Source of the DNA: Maricaulis salignorans
Lineage (GTDB): Bacteria; Pseudomonadota; Alphaproteobacteria; Caulobacterales; Maricaulaceae
Assembly (NCBI RefSeq): GCF_900103475.1
Contig: NZ_FNHG01000005.1
Location: 109,434-173,433 of the forward strand
Length of the DNA stretch: 64,000 bases
Direction: 5' to 3'
In this document: piece after piece, positions 25,545 to 35,782 of the stretch
Layout of the letters: each line of letters begins with the position of its first letter
How positions within the stretch are numbered: position 1 is the stretch's first letter
Position numbers and translations under genes: made by a program
Notes under the pieces: model-generated
Seen by the model: only the letters and a program-made list of their open reading frames with translations
Databases searched by the model: none
What the model was told of the DNA's origin: nothing

Positions 25545-26991
25545 TGCGGCCGGCGCGGCCGATGGCGGCGGTGGTCGAATGACCGTCGAGCAAGGGGGCC
25601 AGCACCACACTGCCGCCGCGCGCCGTTACCACATCGCCGCCCACCACCGTATCGACGCTGTAATCGGCGCCCTTGACCAGAACGTCCGGCTGGATTGCGG
25701 TGATCGCGTCGAGCGGCGTGTCCTCGTCAAACACCACCACCAGATCGACATCGCGCAGGGCCGCCATTACGACCGCGCGGGCATGTTCATTCTGGACCGG
25801 GCGATCGGGCCCCTTGAGGCGTTTGACCGAGGCGTCCGAATTGATCGCGACGATCAACTTGTCGCCCTGGGCCCGCGCGAAGGCGAGCAGGCTGACATGG
25901 CCGGGATGGATGAGATCGAAACAGCCATTGGTGAAGACACAGCGCTGGCCGCTCGCCTGCCAGTCACGGCAGGCCCTGGCGGCGGCGGCGAGGTCGGCGA
26001 TCTTGCCGCTTCCGGTATTGCCGGCATGCAGGCTGCGATGGAGTTCGGCAGCGCTGACCGTGGCGGTGCCGACCTTGCCGACGACAATCCCGGCCGCGCG
26101 ATTGGCCAGTTCGGCCGCGATCTCGATCGGGGCCTTGCAGGCCAGTGCCAGGGCCAGTGCCGCGACGACGGTATCGCCGGCGCCGGAGACGTCGAACACC
26201 TCGCGTGCCGCGGTCGGCATGTGATGGATACTGCCATCGGCAGCGCACACCGTCATGCCCTGCGGACCGCGCGTGATGACGACGACGGGGGATCCGGTCT
26301 GCGCGGCGATCAGGGCCGCGGCCTCGCCGGCTCCGGCATCGCTCTGGCAGGAGATGCCGGTCGCCTCCTCGGCCTCCTTGGCATTGGGGGTGATGACCGT
26401 GGCCCCGCGATAGCGGGCGAGATCGCGCGATTTGGGGTCCGTGATCACCGGCAGGCCGCGCGTCCGGGCCATCTCCGCGGCGCGCGCAATCGTGGCCCGT
26501 GACAGGACGCCCTTGCCATAATCCGACAGGATCAGGGCGGCCGCGTCGTCCAGTTCGCGTTCGAGATGGGCGAACAGGGCTTCGATACTGGCCGCGGGCA
26601 GATCGACAATATCCTCCTCATCGACCCGCAGCATTTGCTGGTTCTTGGCGACGAAACGGTTCTTCACCGCGGTGCGGGCGATGTCGGTTCTGGCCAGATG
26701 CGGGGTGAGACCGGGTGTGTCGTCAGCGGCGGCGATCAGGGCCAGGCCGGCACTGTCATCACCGATGGCGCCGATCAGGGCCGCCCTGCCGCCGAGGCTG
26801 GCGATATTGCGTGCCACATTGCCGGCCCCGCCGACCATTTCCTCAACCCTCTGGGCGAGAAAGACCGGGGCCGGGGCCTCGGGCGAGATGCGGTTGCAGT
26901 CGCCGAACGTATAGCGGTCGAGCATGACATCGCCGAACACGACCAGCTTCACACCGGCAAAGGCATCAATCCATTCATTCCGTCTCGACAT
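25531..26991 (-). CDS. hldE: Bifunctional heptose 7-phosphate kinase / heptose 1-phosphate adenylyltransferase
   Basis: About 486 residues in two domains. The PfkB-type kinase (about 1-320) has GDVMLDRY, GGAGNVARNI and FDVSGAGDTVVAAL with the catalytic Asp. The nucleotidyltransferase (about 345-480) has FTNGCFDLIHPGHVSLL (HxGH) and INSDASVKRLKGPDRP. It makes ADP-heptose with GmhB for lipopolysaccharide core. The start is the ATG at 26991 (MSRRNEWIDAF); the longer TTG frame lacks support. gmhB overlaps its 3' end. Confidence 0.95.
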   Translation of the reverse strand: MSRRNEWIDAFAGVKLVVFGDVMLDRYTFGDCNRISPEAPAPVFLAQRVEEMVGGAGNVARNIASLGGRAALIGAIGDDSAGLALIAAADDTPGLTPHLARTDIARTAVKNRFVAKNQQMLRVDEEDIVDLPAASIEALFAHLERELDDAAALILSDYGKGVLSRATIARAAEMARTRGLPVITDPKSRDLARYRGATVITPNAKEAEEATGISCQSDAGAGEAAALIAAQTGSPVVVITRGPQGMTVCAADGSIHHMPTAAREVFDVSGAGDTVVAALALALACKAPIEIAAELANRAAGIVVGKVGTATVSAAELHRSLHAGNTGSGKIADLAAAARACRDWQASGQRCVFTNGCFDLIHPGHVSLLAFARAQGDKLIVAINSDASVKRLKGPDRPVQNEHARAVVMAALRDVDLVVVFDEDTPLDAITAIQPDVLVKGADYSVDTVVGGDVVTARGGSVVLAPLLDGHSTTAAIGRAGRNADA

Positions 26992-27075
26992 CAGGACCCC
27001 ATGCCCGCATTGCGGATCGTCAAACCCGTTGGAGTCCAAGGTATAAGGCGAGGCGTGACCGAGTGAAAGGCCCGG

Positions 27076-28221
27076 CTACGGGACGAGCGCGCTGTCGAGA
27101 TCACCGATCAGCTCGGCTGGCGCTTCCAGCCCGATCGAGAGGCGGATCAGGCTGTCGGAAATGCCGGCATCGCTGCGCGCCTGCGGCGTCATGGCGGCAT
27201 GGGTCATCAGGGCCGGGATATTGGCCAGGCTTTCCACGCCGCCCAGCGACTGGGCCAGGGTGAAGAGTTTGAGCCGCTGCACGACATCGCGGGCATTGGC
27301 GACGCTGCCGGCCAGCTGGATCGAGATCAATTGCCCGAACCCGTCCTGTTGCCGCTTGGCCAGTTCATGGCCGGGATGGCCGGGCAGGCCGGGAAAGTCG
27401 ACGGCCGCGATGCGCGGGTCAGCCTCGAGCCAGGCGGCAATTTCGGCGGCGGTTTCGCACTGGGCCTTTGCCCGCAGCGCCAGGGTGCGCAGGCCGCGCA
27501 GGGCAAGATAGCTGTCAAAGGCCGCGGCCCCGACGCCGGCGCAATTGCTCCACCAGACAAGATTGGCCAGCTTGCCGGCATCGGCGACACAGACGACGCC
27601 GCCAACCATGTCGGAATGGCCATTGAGAAGCTTGGTCACCGACTGGACGGAATAATCGGCGCCCCAGTCCAGCGGGCGCTGCAAGGCGGGCGACAGCACG
27701 GTATTATCGACTGCCAGCTCGGCACCGGCTTCGTGAGCCAGGTTGGACAAGGCGCGCAGGTCCGAGATGCGCAGGCGCGGATTGGACGGGGTTTCCACCA
27801 GCATGAGGGCAGTTGGTTCGGCCAGCGCGCGGGAGACGGCATCAATGTCTGTCGTGTCGACATAGACCGGGATCAACCGTCCGCCCCGGCCGCGTGCGTC
27901 GAGCAGGCGTCGGGTGCCGCCATAGGCGTCGTGGGAACAGATCACCCGGGCGCCGAAGGGCAGATCGTGCAGCAGGAGATCGATCGCGGCCATGCCGGAG
28001 CAGGTGACAACGGCGCCGGCGGCATGTTCCAGTTCGGCAATGGCTGCGGCCAGGGTCGAGCGCCCCGGATTGCCGGTGCGGGCATAGTCGAAGGCGGGCT
28101 GGACGGCGGGATCTTCGCGCCGGTAGGCGGTGGAGAGCGAGATGGGCGGGATGACCGCATTCCATGTCGCGTCGGTATTGAGGCCGGCGCGGATGGCGGC
28201 GGTGCGGGGGTCGCGGGCCAT
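27076..28221 (-). CDS. metZ: Trans-sulfuration family PLP enzyme, probably O-acylhomoserine sulfhydrylase
   Basis: The 381-residue protein belongs to the Cys/Met metabolism PLP family. The N-terminal AYRREDPAVQPAFDYARTGNPGR, the cofactor segment CSGMAAIDLLL, AVDNTVLSPALQRPLDWGADY and the Schiff-base Lys in SVTKLLNGHSDMVGG are intact. Family members include cystathionine gamma-synthase, beta- and gamma-lyases, and O-succinyl/acetylhomoserine sulfhydrylase, which motifs cannot separate. The start is one base after the metX stop, so they form one operon; MetX makes the acylated homoserine and this enzyme would use it with sulfide or cysteine. I favour sulfhydrylation because the adjacent cys operon yields sulfide. 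Confidence 0.82.
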   Translation of the reverse strand: MARDPRTAAIRAGLNTDATWNAVIPPISLSTAYRREDPAVQPAFDYARTGNPGRSTLAAAIAELEHAAGAVVTCSGMAAIDLLLHDLPFGARVICSHDAYGGTRRLLDARGRGGRLIPVYVDTTDIDAVSRALAEPTALMLVETPSNPRLRISDLRALSNLAHEAGAELAVDNTVLSPALQRPLDWGADYSVQSVTKLLNGHSDMVGGVVCVADAGKLANLVWWSNCAGVGAAAFDSYLALRGLRTLALRAKAQCETAAEIAAWLEADPRIAAVDFPGLPGHPGHELAKRQQDGFGQLISIQLAGSVANARDVVQRLKLFTLAQSLGGVESLANIPALMTHAAMTPQARSDAGISDSLIRLSIGLEAPAELIGDLDSALVP

Positions 28222-28222
28222 G

Positions 28223-29251
28223 TCAGCCTCCCAGAAAGCGGGTGATGGCGGCGGAGATCGCGGCGTCTTCCTTCAGGAAGGCATCATGGCCGTAGAGCGA
28301 ATGGATGCGCTTGAGCGTGCCCATCGGCGTTGAGCGGGCGGCCTCGGCGATCTGCTCTGGCGGCACCAGCTGGTCCTCGGTCACGGCGAGATAGGTGACG
28401 GGACATTCCAGCCGGCCGGGGTCGATACAATGCTCATCCATCGAGCGTGACAGGGCGAGGAAGCGCTGCGGTGTCACCCGGGCCGCGAAGTCACGGCCGC
28501 GAGCCTCCAGATAGGCGACCACGCCGCTGGCGTCGCGGCAATCGGGCTCGGGGTCATAGAAACGGGATTCCAGCTCGATCGGGGTGCGATAGGTGGTCAT
28601 GGCCAGACGGCGCGCCAGGTCGAGCCCGGCGCGGCCATCGCCATATTGCAGGGCCAGCTCGACCGTGTCGCGCTGGATTGAACGCCAGGCCCTGGCCATC
28701 GCCGAAGCCCGGTGACAGGCGCTGATGACCAGGAGTTTTTCCACCCGCTCGGGCGCCCGCACGGCCAGCGCCAGTCCGATCATGCCGCCATAGGAAGCGC
28801 CGACAATCGAGAAGGTTTCAATCCCCGCCGCATCTGCCAGCGCCAGAATGGCCCGCGCCTGGTCGTCCGTGCTCGGGAAGGGGGCGAGTTGATCGGCGAG
28901 AAAGTCAAAGGAGAGGATGCGCAGATGACGGGTGTCGAGCGCACAACCCGGTCCCGCCTGGGCCGCCCACCAGCCGGTTTCATGGCCAATCGACGCGACG
29001 GCCTGGTCCGAGGAGATCCCGCCCAGCACGAGGCAGACGGGCGCGCCGTCCGGTCCGGTCAGACGGCCACTGACACGCAGGGACGAAGCATCGGCGCCAC
29101 GAAACGTGGCCGAGATATCATGGACGGGTGTGTCCACGGGGCGTTCAAGGGTGATCGGCATGCTGGATTCCGCTGGCGGAATAAAGCGGGCGCCGAATTT
29201 GGGGTCGAACGGGCGCGAGGAAGATCCGGGGGGAGAAACCCCGACGCCCAT
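28223..29251 (-). CDS. metX: Homoserine O-acyltransferase, alpha/beta-hydrolase type
   Basis: The 342-residue protein has an alpha/beta hydrolase fold. CLVLGGISSD is the oxyanion region, GASYGGMIGLALAV holds the nucleophile Ser, and HSLYGHDAFLKE near the C-terminus carries the catalytic His, with the Asp in VTEDQLVPPEQI. It acylates homoserine with acetyl- or succinyl-CoA; which one is not decidable here. I use ATG 29251, not 29161, because a SAM-II riboswitch ends about five bases before it and such riboswitches hide the ribosome site of the following start; the extra residues (RPFDPKFGARFIPPAES) look like family sequence. The gene heads the metX-metZ operon. Confidence 0.85.
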   Translation of the reverse strand: MGVGVSPPGSSSRPFDPKFGARFIPPAESSMPITLERPVDTPVHDISATFRGADASSLRVSGRLTGPDGAPVCLVLGGISSDQAVASIGHETGWWAAQAGPGCALDTRHLRILSFDFLADQLAPFPSTDDQARAILALADAAGIETFSIVGASYGGMIGLALAVRAPERVEKLLVISACHRASAMARAWRSIQRDTVELALQYGDGRAGLDLARRLAMTTYRTPIELESRFYDPEPDCRDASGVVAYLEARGRDFAARVTPQRFLALSRSMDEHCIDPGRLECPVTYLAVTEDQLVPPEQIAEAARSTPMGTLKRIHSLYGHDAFLKEDAAISAAITRFLGG

Positions 29252-29255
29252 TCGA

Positions 29256-29311
29256 TCCGCTTTAGCCGCATTTATTCCGCGCCCGCAAGCTGAACATCAA
29301 ATCGGCGCGAC
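29256..29311 (-). promoter_or_regulatory. SAM-II riboswitch controlling metX
   Basis: On the minus strand the leader reads TCGCGCCGATTTGA, then CTTGCGGGCGCGG, then AATAAATG and GGCTAAAGCGG, matching the SAM-II aptamer (CGCGC-GATTT, TGC-GCGCG, ATAAATG, GCTAAA). CGCGCC at 29304-29309 pairs with GGCGCG at 29278-29283 to form P1, and the ATAAATG and GCTAAA segments form the pseudoknot. Binding of S-adenosylmethionine would trap the ribosome site AAAGCGG before the ATG at 29251. This feedback on methionine synthesis is the known role of SAM-II in Alphaproteobacteria. Confidence 0.93.
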
Positions 29312-29314
29312 TTC

Positions 29315-29344
29315 ACACATAAAGATATGTTTATGTGTTGTCAA
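29315..29344 (-). promoter_or_regulatory. metX promoter with a palindrome in the spacer
   Basis: On the minus strand TTGACA (29339-29344) and TATGTG (29316-29321) are separated by 17 bases, placing the transcript start near 29309, the first base of the riboswitch. An inverted repeat, arms ACACATAAA and TTTATGTGT (29315-29323 and 29330-29338) around a six-base centre, fills the spacer and touches the -10. It resembles the ATAAAGAT-rich operators I recall for the SAH-responsive repressor SahR, but that identification is from memory and unverified. The -35 overlaps the fpr stop codon. Confidence 0.6.
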
Positions 29345-30183
29345 TCCGTGGAAACAAAGGCCTTCTCGATCACGAAATCGGCCGGGGCCGCGTTCGAGCC
29401 CTCGATGAAATTCGCATCGAGGCAGATTTGTTTGACGTCCTTGAGCAGGCCTTCCGAGCCGCAAATCATCACCCGGTCAACCGTCGGGTCGAGGGCGGGC
29501 ACGCCAAGCCGGGTCGCCAGTTCACCGGAGCGGATCATGTCGGTGACGCGGCCTTTGACGGGGCCGTCATCGCGGGTCACGGAGGTGAAGTGGACGAGTT
29601 TTTCGCGCGCCATTTCGCCGATCAGCTCGTCCTGCTTGGTCGCGGCCACCAGTTCCTCGCCATAGGTCAACTCGTCGAGCTGGCGGCAGGTATGGGTCAG
29701 GATGACTTCGTCGAACTTCTCATAGGTCTCCGGATCACGGATCAGGCTGGCGAAGGGGGCGATACCGGTGCCGGTCGAGATCATATAGAGGCGTTTGCCC
29801 GGCTTGAGGGCATCGAGCACCAGGGTTCCGGTCGGCTTGCGCCCGAGCAGGACTTCATCGCCGGGCTGGATGTGCTGCAGGCGCGAGGTCAGCGGGCCGT
29901 CGGCGACCTTGATCGAATAGAAGTCGAGCGCCTCGTCCCAGAAGGGGCTGGCGATGGAATAGGCGCGCAGCAGCGGTTTGCCGTCTTCCTTGGGCAGCCC
30001 GATCATGACGAATTCGCCGGAGCGGAAGCGGAAGGCGGCCGGGCGCGTCAGGCGGAATGAGAACAGCCGGTCGGTATAATGCTTGACCTCCAGCACCGTC
30101 TCGACCGTGAAGGGGCCGGGCTTGGCGGAGACGGCATTCTTTGCCGGAGCAGGTGTGGCGGGCACGGGAGCGGTCATCGTCAT
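29341..30183 (-). CDS. fpr: Ferredoxin-NADP+ reductase
   Basis: The protein of about 280 residues has the FAD-binding motif LLRAYSIASP and the NADP-binding STGTGIAPFASLI, with VMICGSEGLLKDVK near the end. Its closest type is the bacterial FPR subclass with a proline-rich N-terminal lead (about 25 residues). It passes electrons between NADPH and ferredoxin or flavodoxin. Placed at the end of the cys operon behind cysK, it probably reduces the ferredoxin that feeds the sulfite reductase CysI. The start is ATG 30183, 38 bases after the cysK stop. Its stop codon overlaps the metX promoter. Confidence 0.92.
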   Translation of the reverse strand: MTMTAPVPATPAPAKNAVSAKPGPFTVETVLEVKHYTDRLFSFRLTRPAAFRFRSGEFVMIGLPKEDGKPLLRAYSIASPFWDEALDFYSIKVADGPLTSRLQHIQPGDEVLLGRKPTGTLVLDALKPGKRLYMISTGTGIAPFASLIRDPETYEKFDEVILTHTCRQLDELTYGEELVAATKQDELIGEMAREKLVHFTSVTRDDGPVKGRVTDMIRSGELATRLGVPALDPTVDRVMICGSEGLLKDVKQICLDANFIEGSNAAPADFVIEKAFVSTD

Positions 30184-30221
30184 CGTCTTTTTCGCAATTT
30201 CAGGTCGGGGGCGTGCCGGCA

Positions 30222-31250
30222 TCAGGCCGTGGCAGGCGAGGCTTCGGTATCGGTCCAGGGCGGAATCGGCAAGCCCCGGCTGGCGAGGAATTCCGGGTTG
30301 AACAGTTTGCCGGCATAGCGCGCACCGACATCGCACAACATGGTGACGATGGTCTTGCCCGGTCCCAGATCACGCGCCAGACGCATCGCACCGGCGATAT
30401 TCACCCCGGCCGAACCGCCCAGCGACAGGCCTTCATGGCGCACCAGGTCATACAGGACGGGCAGCATTTCCGCGTCCTCGATCCGGTAGGCATGGTCGAT
30501 CTTGAGCCCTTCCAGATTGCCGGTGATGCGGTTGACGCCAATGCCCTCGGTGATGGAGGAGCCTTCGCCGCGCAGCTCACCTTGGGTGTAATAGCTGTAT
30601 AGCGCCGCACCAGCCGGGTCGGCGACGCCGATCGCGATCTCCGGCTTGAAGCTGCGCAGGCTCGCCGCAGTGCCCGCGAGAGTGCCACCGGTACCGGCAG
30701 CACAGATGAAGCCGTCAATGCGGCCACCCGTCTGCTGCCAGATCTCCGGCCCGGTCGATTTTTCGTGGGCGCGGCGATTGGCGAGATTGTCGAACTGATT
30801 GGCCCAGATCGCGCCGGCCGGATTGCTGGCATTGAGTTCTTCGGCGAGACGCCGGGAATAGTGCACGAAATGATTGGGGCTCGAAAACGGCGCCGCATCG
30901 ACCTCGATCAGGCGCGCGCCGAAAGAGCGGATCGCCTGCTTTTTCTCATCACTCTGGGTGCGCGGCATCACGATGATGACCGGATAGCCGAGCGCGCCGC
31001 CGACCAGGGCCAGGCCGATACCGGTATTGCCGGCCGTGCCTTCCACAATCGTGCCGCCGGGGCGCAAAGTGCCGTCGGCTTCCGCTTCACGCACGATATT
31101 GAGCGCGGCGCGGTCCTTCACCGAACCGCCCGGATTGAGAAATTCGGCCTTGCCGAGAATCTCGCAGCCGGTGGCGTCCGATGGGCCGTCCAGCCGGATC
31201 AGCGGGGTGGAGCCAATCAGGTCGAGAATATGCGAATAGGCCATGGTCAT
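30222..31250 (-). CDS. cysK: Cysteine synthase A (O-acetylserine sulfhydrylase)
   Basis: The protein of about 342 residues has the fold-type II PLP motifs: FLNPGGSVKDRAALN with the Schiff-base Lys, EGTAGNTGIGLAL that binds the carboxylate and phosphate, and AAGTGGTLAGTAASL. GLSLGGSAGVNIAGAMRL is the C-terminal phosphate loop. It joins sulfide to O-acetylserine to make cysteine. The substrate loop reads EGTAGNTG where E. coli CysK has EPTSGNTG, a variant of some CysK and cystathionine beta-synthase relatives, so activity on other acceptors is possible. It starts at ATG 31250, overlapping cysH by four bases. Confidence 0.9.
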   Translation of the reverse strand: MTMAYSHILDLIGSTPLIRLDGPSDATGCEILGKAEFLNPGGSVKDRAALNIVREAEADGTLRPGGTIVEGTAGNTGIGLALVGGALGYPVIIVMPRTQSDEKKQAIRSFGARLIEVDAAPFSSPNHFVHYSRRLAEELNASNPAGAIWANQFDNLANRRAHEKSTGPEIWQQTGGRIDGFICAAGTGGTLAGTAASLRSFKPEIAIGVADPAGAALYSYYTQGELRGEGSSITEGIGVNRITGNLEGLKIDHAYRIEDAEMLPVLYDLVRHEGLSLGGSAGVNIAGAMRLARDLGPGKTIVTMLCDVGARYAGKLFNPEFLASRGLPIPPWTDTEASPATA

Positions 31251-32354
31251 TTTCTTTCTGGTCGAACCGCAGCGCCTTGCGCCGGCGCGTGGATGCCGCA
31301 TTCCGTCTTGTCCTGGCCGGGCCAGCGCCCCGCGCGCAGACCGCCGCCGCCATAGGCAGGAGCCGTGCAGGTCCAGCATCCAATCGAGCTATACCCCATA
31401 TCGGCCAATGGGTGACGCGGCAAATCATGCGTCTGGAAATAGGCCTGGATCTGTTCCGCCGACCAATTGGCCAGGGGATTGACCCGCAGGCCGTCGGCGA
31501 CCCGCTCGACCACGGGCAGCTCGGTCCGGGCGCCGCCATGGAAGCGCTTGCGACCGGTCACCAGGGCGTCGAAACCGTCCAGCGCCCGCGCCAGTGGACG
31601 CACCTTGCGCAGGGCGCAGCAGGCATCGGCATCGCGTTGCCACAGATAGCCGTCACCATCCTCTTCGCGCGCCTCGGCGGCATCGGGTTTAAGGACGCGT
31701 AGATTGGTCAGATTCAGGCGTTCGGTCAGGGTGCGCAGATATTGTTCGGTCTGGGCGAAGTGACGTCCGGTATCGAGAAAGAAGACCGGGGTGGCCGGAT
31801 CGATCCGGGAGATCAGGTGCAGGCTGACGGCCGCTTCGGTTCCAAAGGAGGAGAGCAGGGCAATCCGGCCGCGCCAGGTCGTCTCGATCGCATCGCGCAG
31901 GATTTCCAGCGCATCGCTCTGGCGGTAACGCGCATTGAGCCGCTCGAGATCATCGCCTTCCCGATTGCGCAGCTCCGTAATGGTCGCGATGGCGTCACTG
32001 GCTGGCTGGTAGACGACCGAAAAGCGCTGCTCGGCCTTCGCCCAGTCGGCGGCGAGATCGCTGCGGTCCGGGGTGATGGCGTCAAAGCCGACGCGTTTGA
32101 GATAGCGGGCCTGGTCCGGGATCAGATCGCCGGTGGCGCGCAGACGGCCCTGATAGTGCAGCCGGGTGCGCAATTGCGTCGCCAGGGTGAAGCCGCGCCC
32201 GTCCTTGAAACTGGCAAAGCGGATATCGACCTGGACCGCGCTGCGGATCTGTTCGCCCACCGCGCGCCAGTCGGCATCGCCGGGCAGTTCGACAACGACA
32301 CCGCCACCCGAAGCCAGTTGCGCCATCGCATTGCGATCGGTTTCCGGCGCGAAA

Positions 32355-32368
<14 letters not shown>
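31247..32368 (-). CDS. cysH: DUF934 fused to adenylylsulfate reductase (CysH, APS-type)
   Basis: The protein of about 373 residues is a fusion. Residues 1-120 or so (QVDIRFASFKDGRGFTLATQ, TGDLIPDQARYLKRVGFDAI) match the DUF934 family, usually a separate gene beside cysI. The rest is CysH: ALLSSFGTEAAVSLHLI, FLDTGRHFAQTEQYL, GRKRFHGGARTELPVV and KTECGIHAP, the catalytic Cys. It also has DACCALRKV and GCWTCTAP, the CC and CxxC pair that binds a [4Fe-4S] cluster in the reductases that use APS rather than PAPS. It reduces APS to sulfite with thioredoxin. The ATG at 32368 overlaps cysI by 14 bases. Confidence 0.92.
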
Positions 32369-33991
<1,623 letters not shown>

Positions 33992-33992
<1 letters not shown>

Positions 33993-34285
33993 CAGGCGGC
34001 CCGATCATGATTTGCGGGTTCGATCAGGCGGATCGTGCCCGATGTCGGCCCGTCAATGCGGATGCCTTCGCGGCGCCATTTCTGGCCGGCCGGGGCATGC
34101 TCGCCCAGCTCGATCAGATAGGGCCCGACGGCGATGCCGGATTCGCGCCCGGCCTGGGCGAGCACGGTCTCTGCTGCGTAATCGTCGAGCGGTTGGGCGT
34201 CCTGGAAACGGGTCGACCACTGGCCTTGCGCGGTGCGGTAGATCACGCGGCCGTCGGTGAGGCGATTGGCGGTAATGGCTTTCAT
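33992..34285 (-). CDS. DUF2849 family protein
   Basis: The 97-residue protein starts MKAITANRLTDGRVIYRTAQ and contains AETVLAQAGRESGIAVGPYLIELG, the DUF2849 pattern. It is a short soluble protein found in Alphaproteobacteria between cysG and cysI. Its function is unknown; the fixed position suggests a part in sulfite reduction, perhaps assembly or regulation of CysI. It overlaps cysG by four bases and cysI by one. Confidence 0.85.
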
Positions 34286-35667
34286 GCGAATTGCTCCTGA
34301 CGCTGGGGCAGGCGGGCGGAAAAGGCCGCCGTCTCGCCGATAATGATGATGGTCGGGCCGCTGATCGCTTCGCGCACGACCAGGCCGGCGAGATCGCCGA
34401 GCGTACCGGTGAAGCGGCGCTCGCCATCGCTCGACCCGTTCTCGATCAGGGCGATGGGTGTTTGCGGTGCGCGGCCATGTGCAAGCATCTTGCTCTGGAT
34501 CCCGGGCGCCGCACCGACGCCCATATAGAAGACGGCGGTGCTGTTGGAGGCGGCGAGGGCGCGATAGTCCGCATCGGGTCCATCCTGTTTGACGACACCG
34601 GAGGCGAAGGTGACCGATTGGGCATGGTCGCGATGGGTCAGCGGAATGCCGGCCGAAGCGGCGCAGGCCATGGCGGCGGTGATGCCGGGCGTTACCTGGA
34701 CCTCGATCCCGGCGGCACGCACGGCTTCCAGCTCTTCGCCGCCGCGCCCGAAAATGAAGGGGTCGCCGCCCTTGAGGCGAACGACGCGCAGGCCTTTGGC
34801 GGCGTGTTCGATCAATGTCTCTTCGATGGATTGTTGCGGCACCGGGTGGTGACCCTTGGTCTTGCCGACATCGATGCGGATGGCGTCGCGGCGAGCCAGA
34901 TCGAGCACACCGGCGCTGACCAGACGGTCATGCACGATGACATCGGCTTCGCGCAGCAGGCGCGCCGCCTTCAGCGTCAACAGGTCGGGATCGCCCGGGC
35001 CGGCACCGACCAGATGGACAATGCCCGTCGCCGGTTCGGCGCTGCCATTGAGGGCGCGCATCATTTCGCGGCGGGCGCCGGCCCTGTCGCCGGACAGCGC
35101 CAGGTCGCGGGCCTTGCCGCGCAGGGCCATCTCCCAGAAGGCGCGGCGGTCGTCGAAGCGCTTGATCACGGACTTCACCGTGCCGCGCAGTTCGCGGGCG
35201 AGATCGGCCAGCACGCCGATGCGGGCCGGGATCAGGGTTTCGATGGCGGCGCGAATATCGACCGACAGGACCGGCGCGGCACCGCCCGAAGCGATGGAGA
35301 TGACGATGCCGTCGCGATCGACAATCGCCGGGGTCTGGAAATCGGAGGCGGCGGGCGAGTCGACGATATTGACCAGCACGCCCAGTTCGCGGGCCGTGGC
35401 GGCCAGTTCGGCAATCGCCTCCGGCTCACCGCCGGCAATGAAAAGCAACATCGCGCCATGAAGGTCAGACCGGATCGGCTCCCGGTCCATAACCGTTGCA
35501 TACTGGGCAATATCCGCAGGTACAGGATCGGCCCCATGGCCGGTGAACCACTTCAACCGGGCCGGGGAGGTGACAAACAGGCGTGCCTTGGCTTCGGCCA
35601 TCGGGCCATGGCCCGTGACGATCACCGTACGACCTTCCAAGGGCATGGAGGCTGGGAAAACACGCAT
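34282..35667 (-). CDS. cysG: Siroheme synthase (SUMT plus precorrin-2 dehydrogenase/ferrochelatase)
   Basis: The protein of about 461 residues has an N-terminal dehydrogenase-ferrochelatase region (1-195; MRVFPASMPLEGRTVIVTGHG) and a C-terminal uroporphyrinogen-III methyltransferase (about 205-450) with LVGAGPGDPDLLTLKA, RLKGGDPFIFGRGGEE and TPGITAAMACAASAGIPLTHRD. Together they turn uroporphyrinogen III into siroheme for CysI. The NAD loop reads TGHGPMAEAK, less glycine-rich than GGGxVA, so the dehydrogenase may be weak. I start at ATG 35667, which gives the usual N-terminus; ATG 35694 has an AGGTG site and is possible. It heads the cys operon. Confidence 0.93.
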   Translation of the reverse strand: MRVFPASMPLEGRTVIVTGHGPMAEAKARLFVTSPARLKWFTGHGADPVPADIAQYATVMDREPIRSDLHGAMLLFIAGGEPEAIAELAATARELGVLVNIVDSPAASDFQTPAIVDRDGIVISIASGGAAPVLSVDIRAAIETLIPARIGVLADLARELRGTVKSVIKRFDDRRAFWEMALRGKARDLALSGDRAGARREMMRALNGSAEPATGIVHLVGAGPGDPDLLTLKAARLLREADVIVHDRLVSAGVLDLARRDAIRIDVGKTKGHHPVPQQSIEETLIEHAAKGLRVVRLKGGDPFIFGRGGEELEAVRAAGIEVQVTPGITAAMACAASAGIPLTHRDHAQSVTFASGVVKQDGPDADYRALAASNSTAVFYMGVGAAPGIQSKMLAHGRAPQTPIALIENGSSDGERRFTGTLGDLAGLVVREAISGPTIIIIGETAAFSARLPQRQEQFA

Positions 35668-35742
35668 CTGACAAATCCAATCCTGCGCCCTCATGGCGCG
35701 ACACCTGCAATATTTCTATTGGGTGGGCCGAATTCAAACGAT

Positions 35743-35758
35743 GATAATTGCCATTATC
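35743..35758. promoter_or_regulatory. Palindrome between cysG and the LysR gene
   Basis: GATAATTGCCATTATC has two six-base arms around TGCC and contains the T-N11-A spacing of LysR boxes. It lies in the 115-base divergent gap, 25 bases before the LysR ATG and about 75 before cysG. The AT-rich tract 35731-35775 around it probably holds both promoters. I infer it is the operator of the LysR protein encoded next to it. Confidence 0.5.
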
Positions 35759-35782
35759 GATTAGAAAATCTAAACAGTTCCC

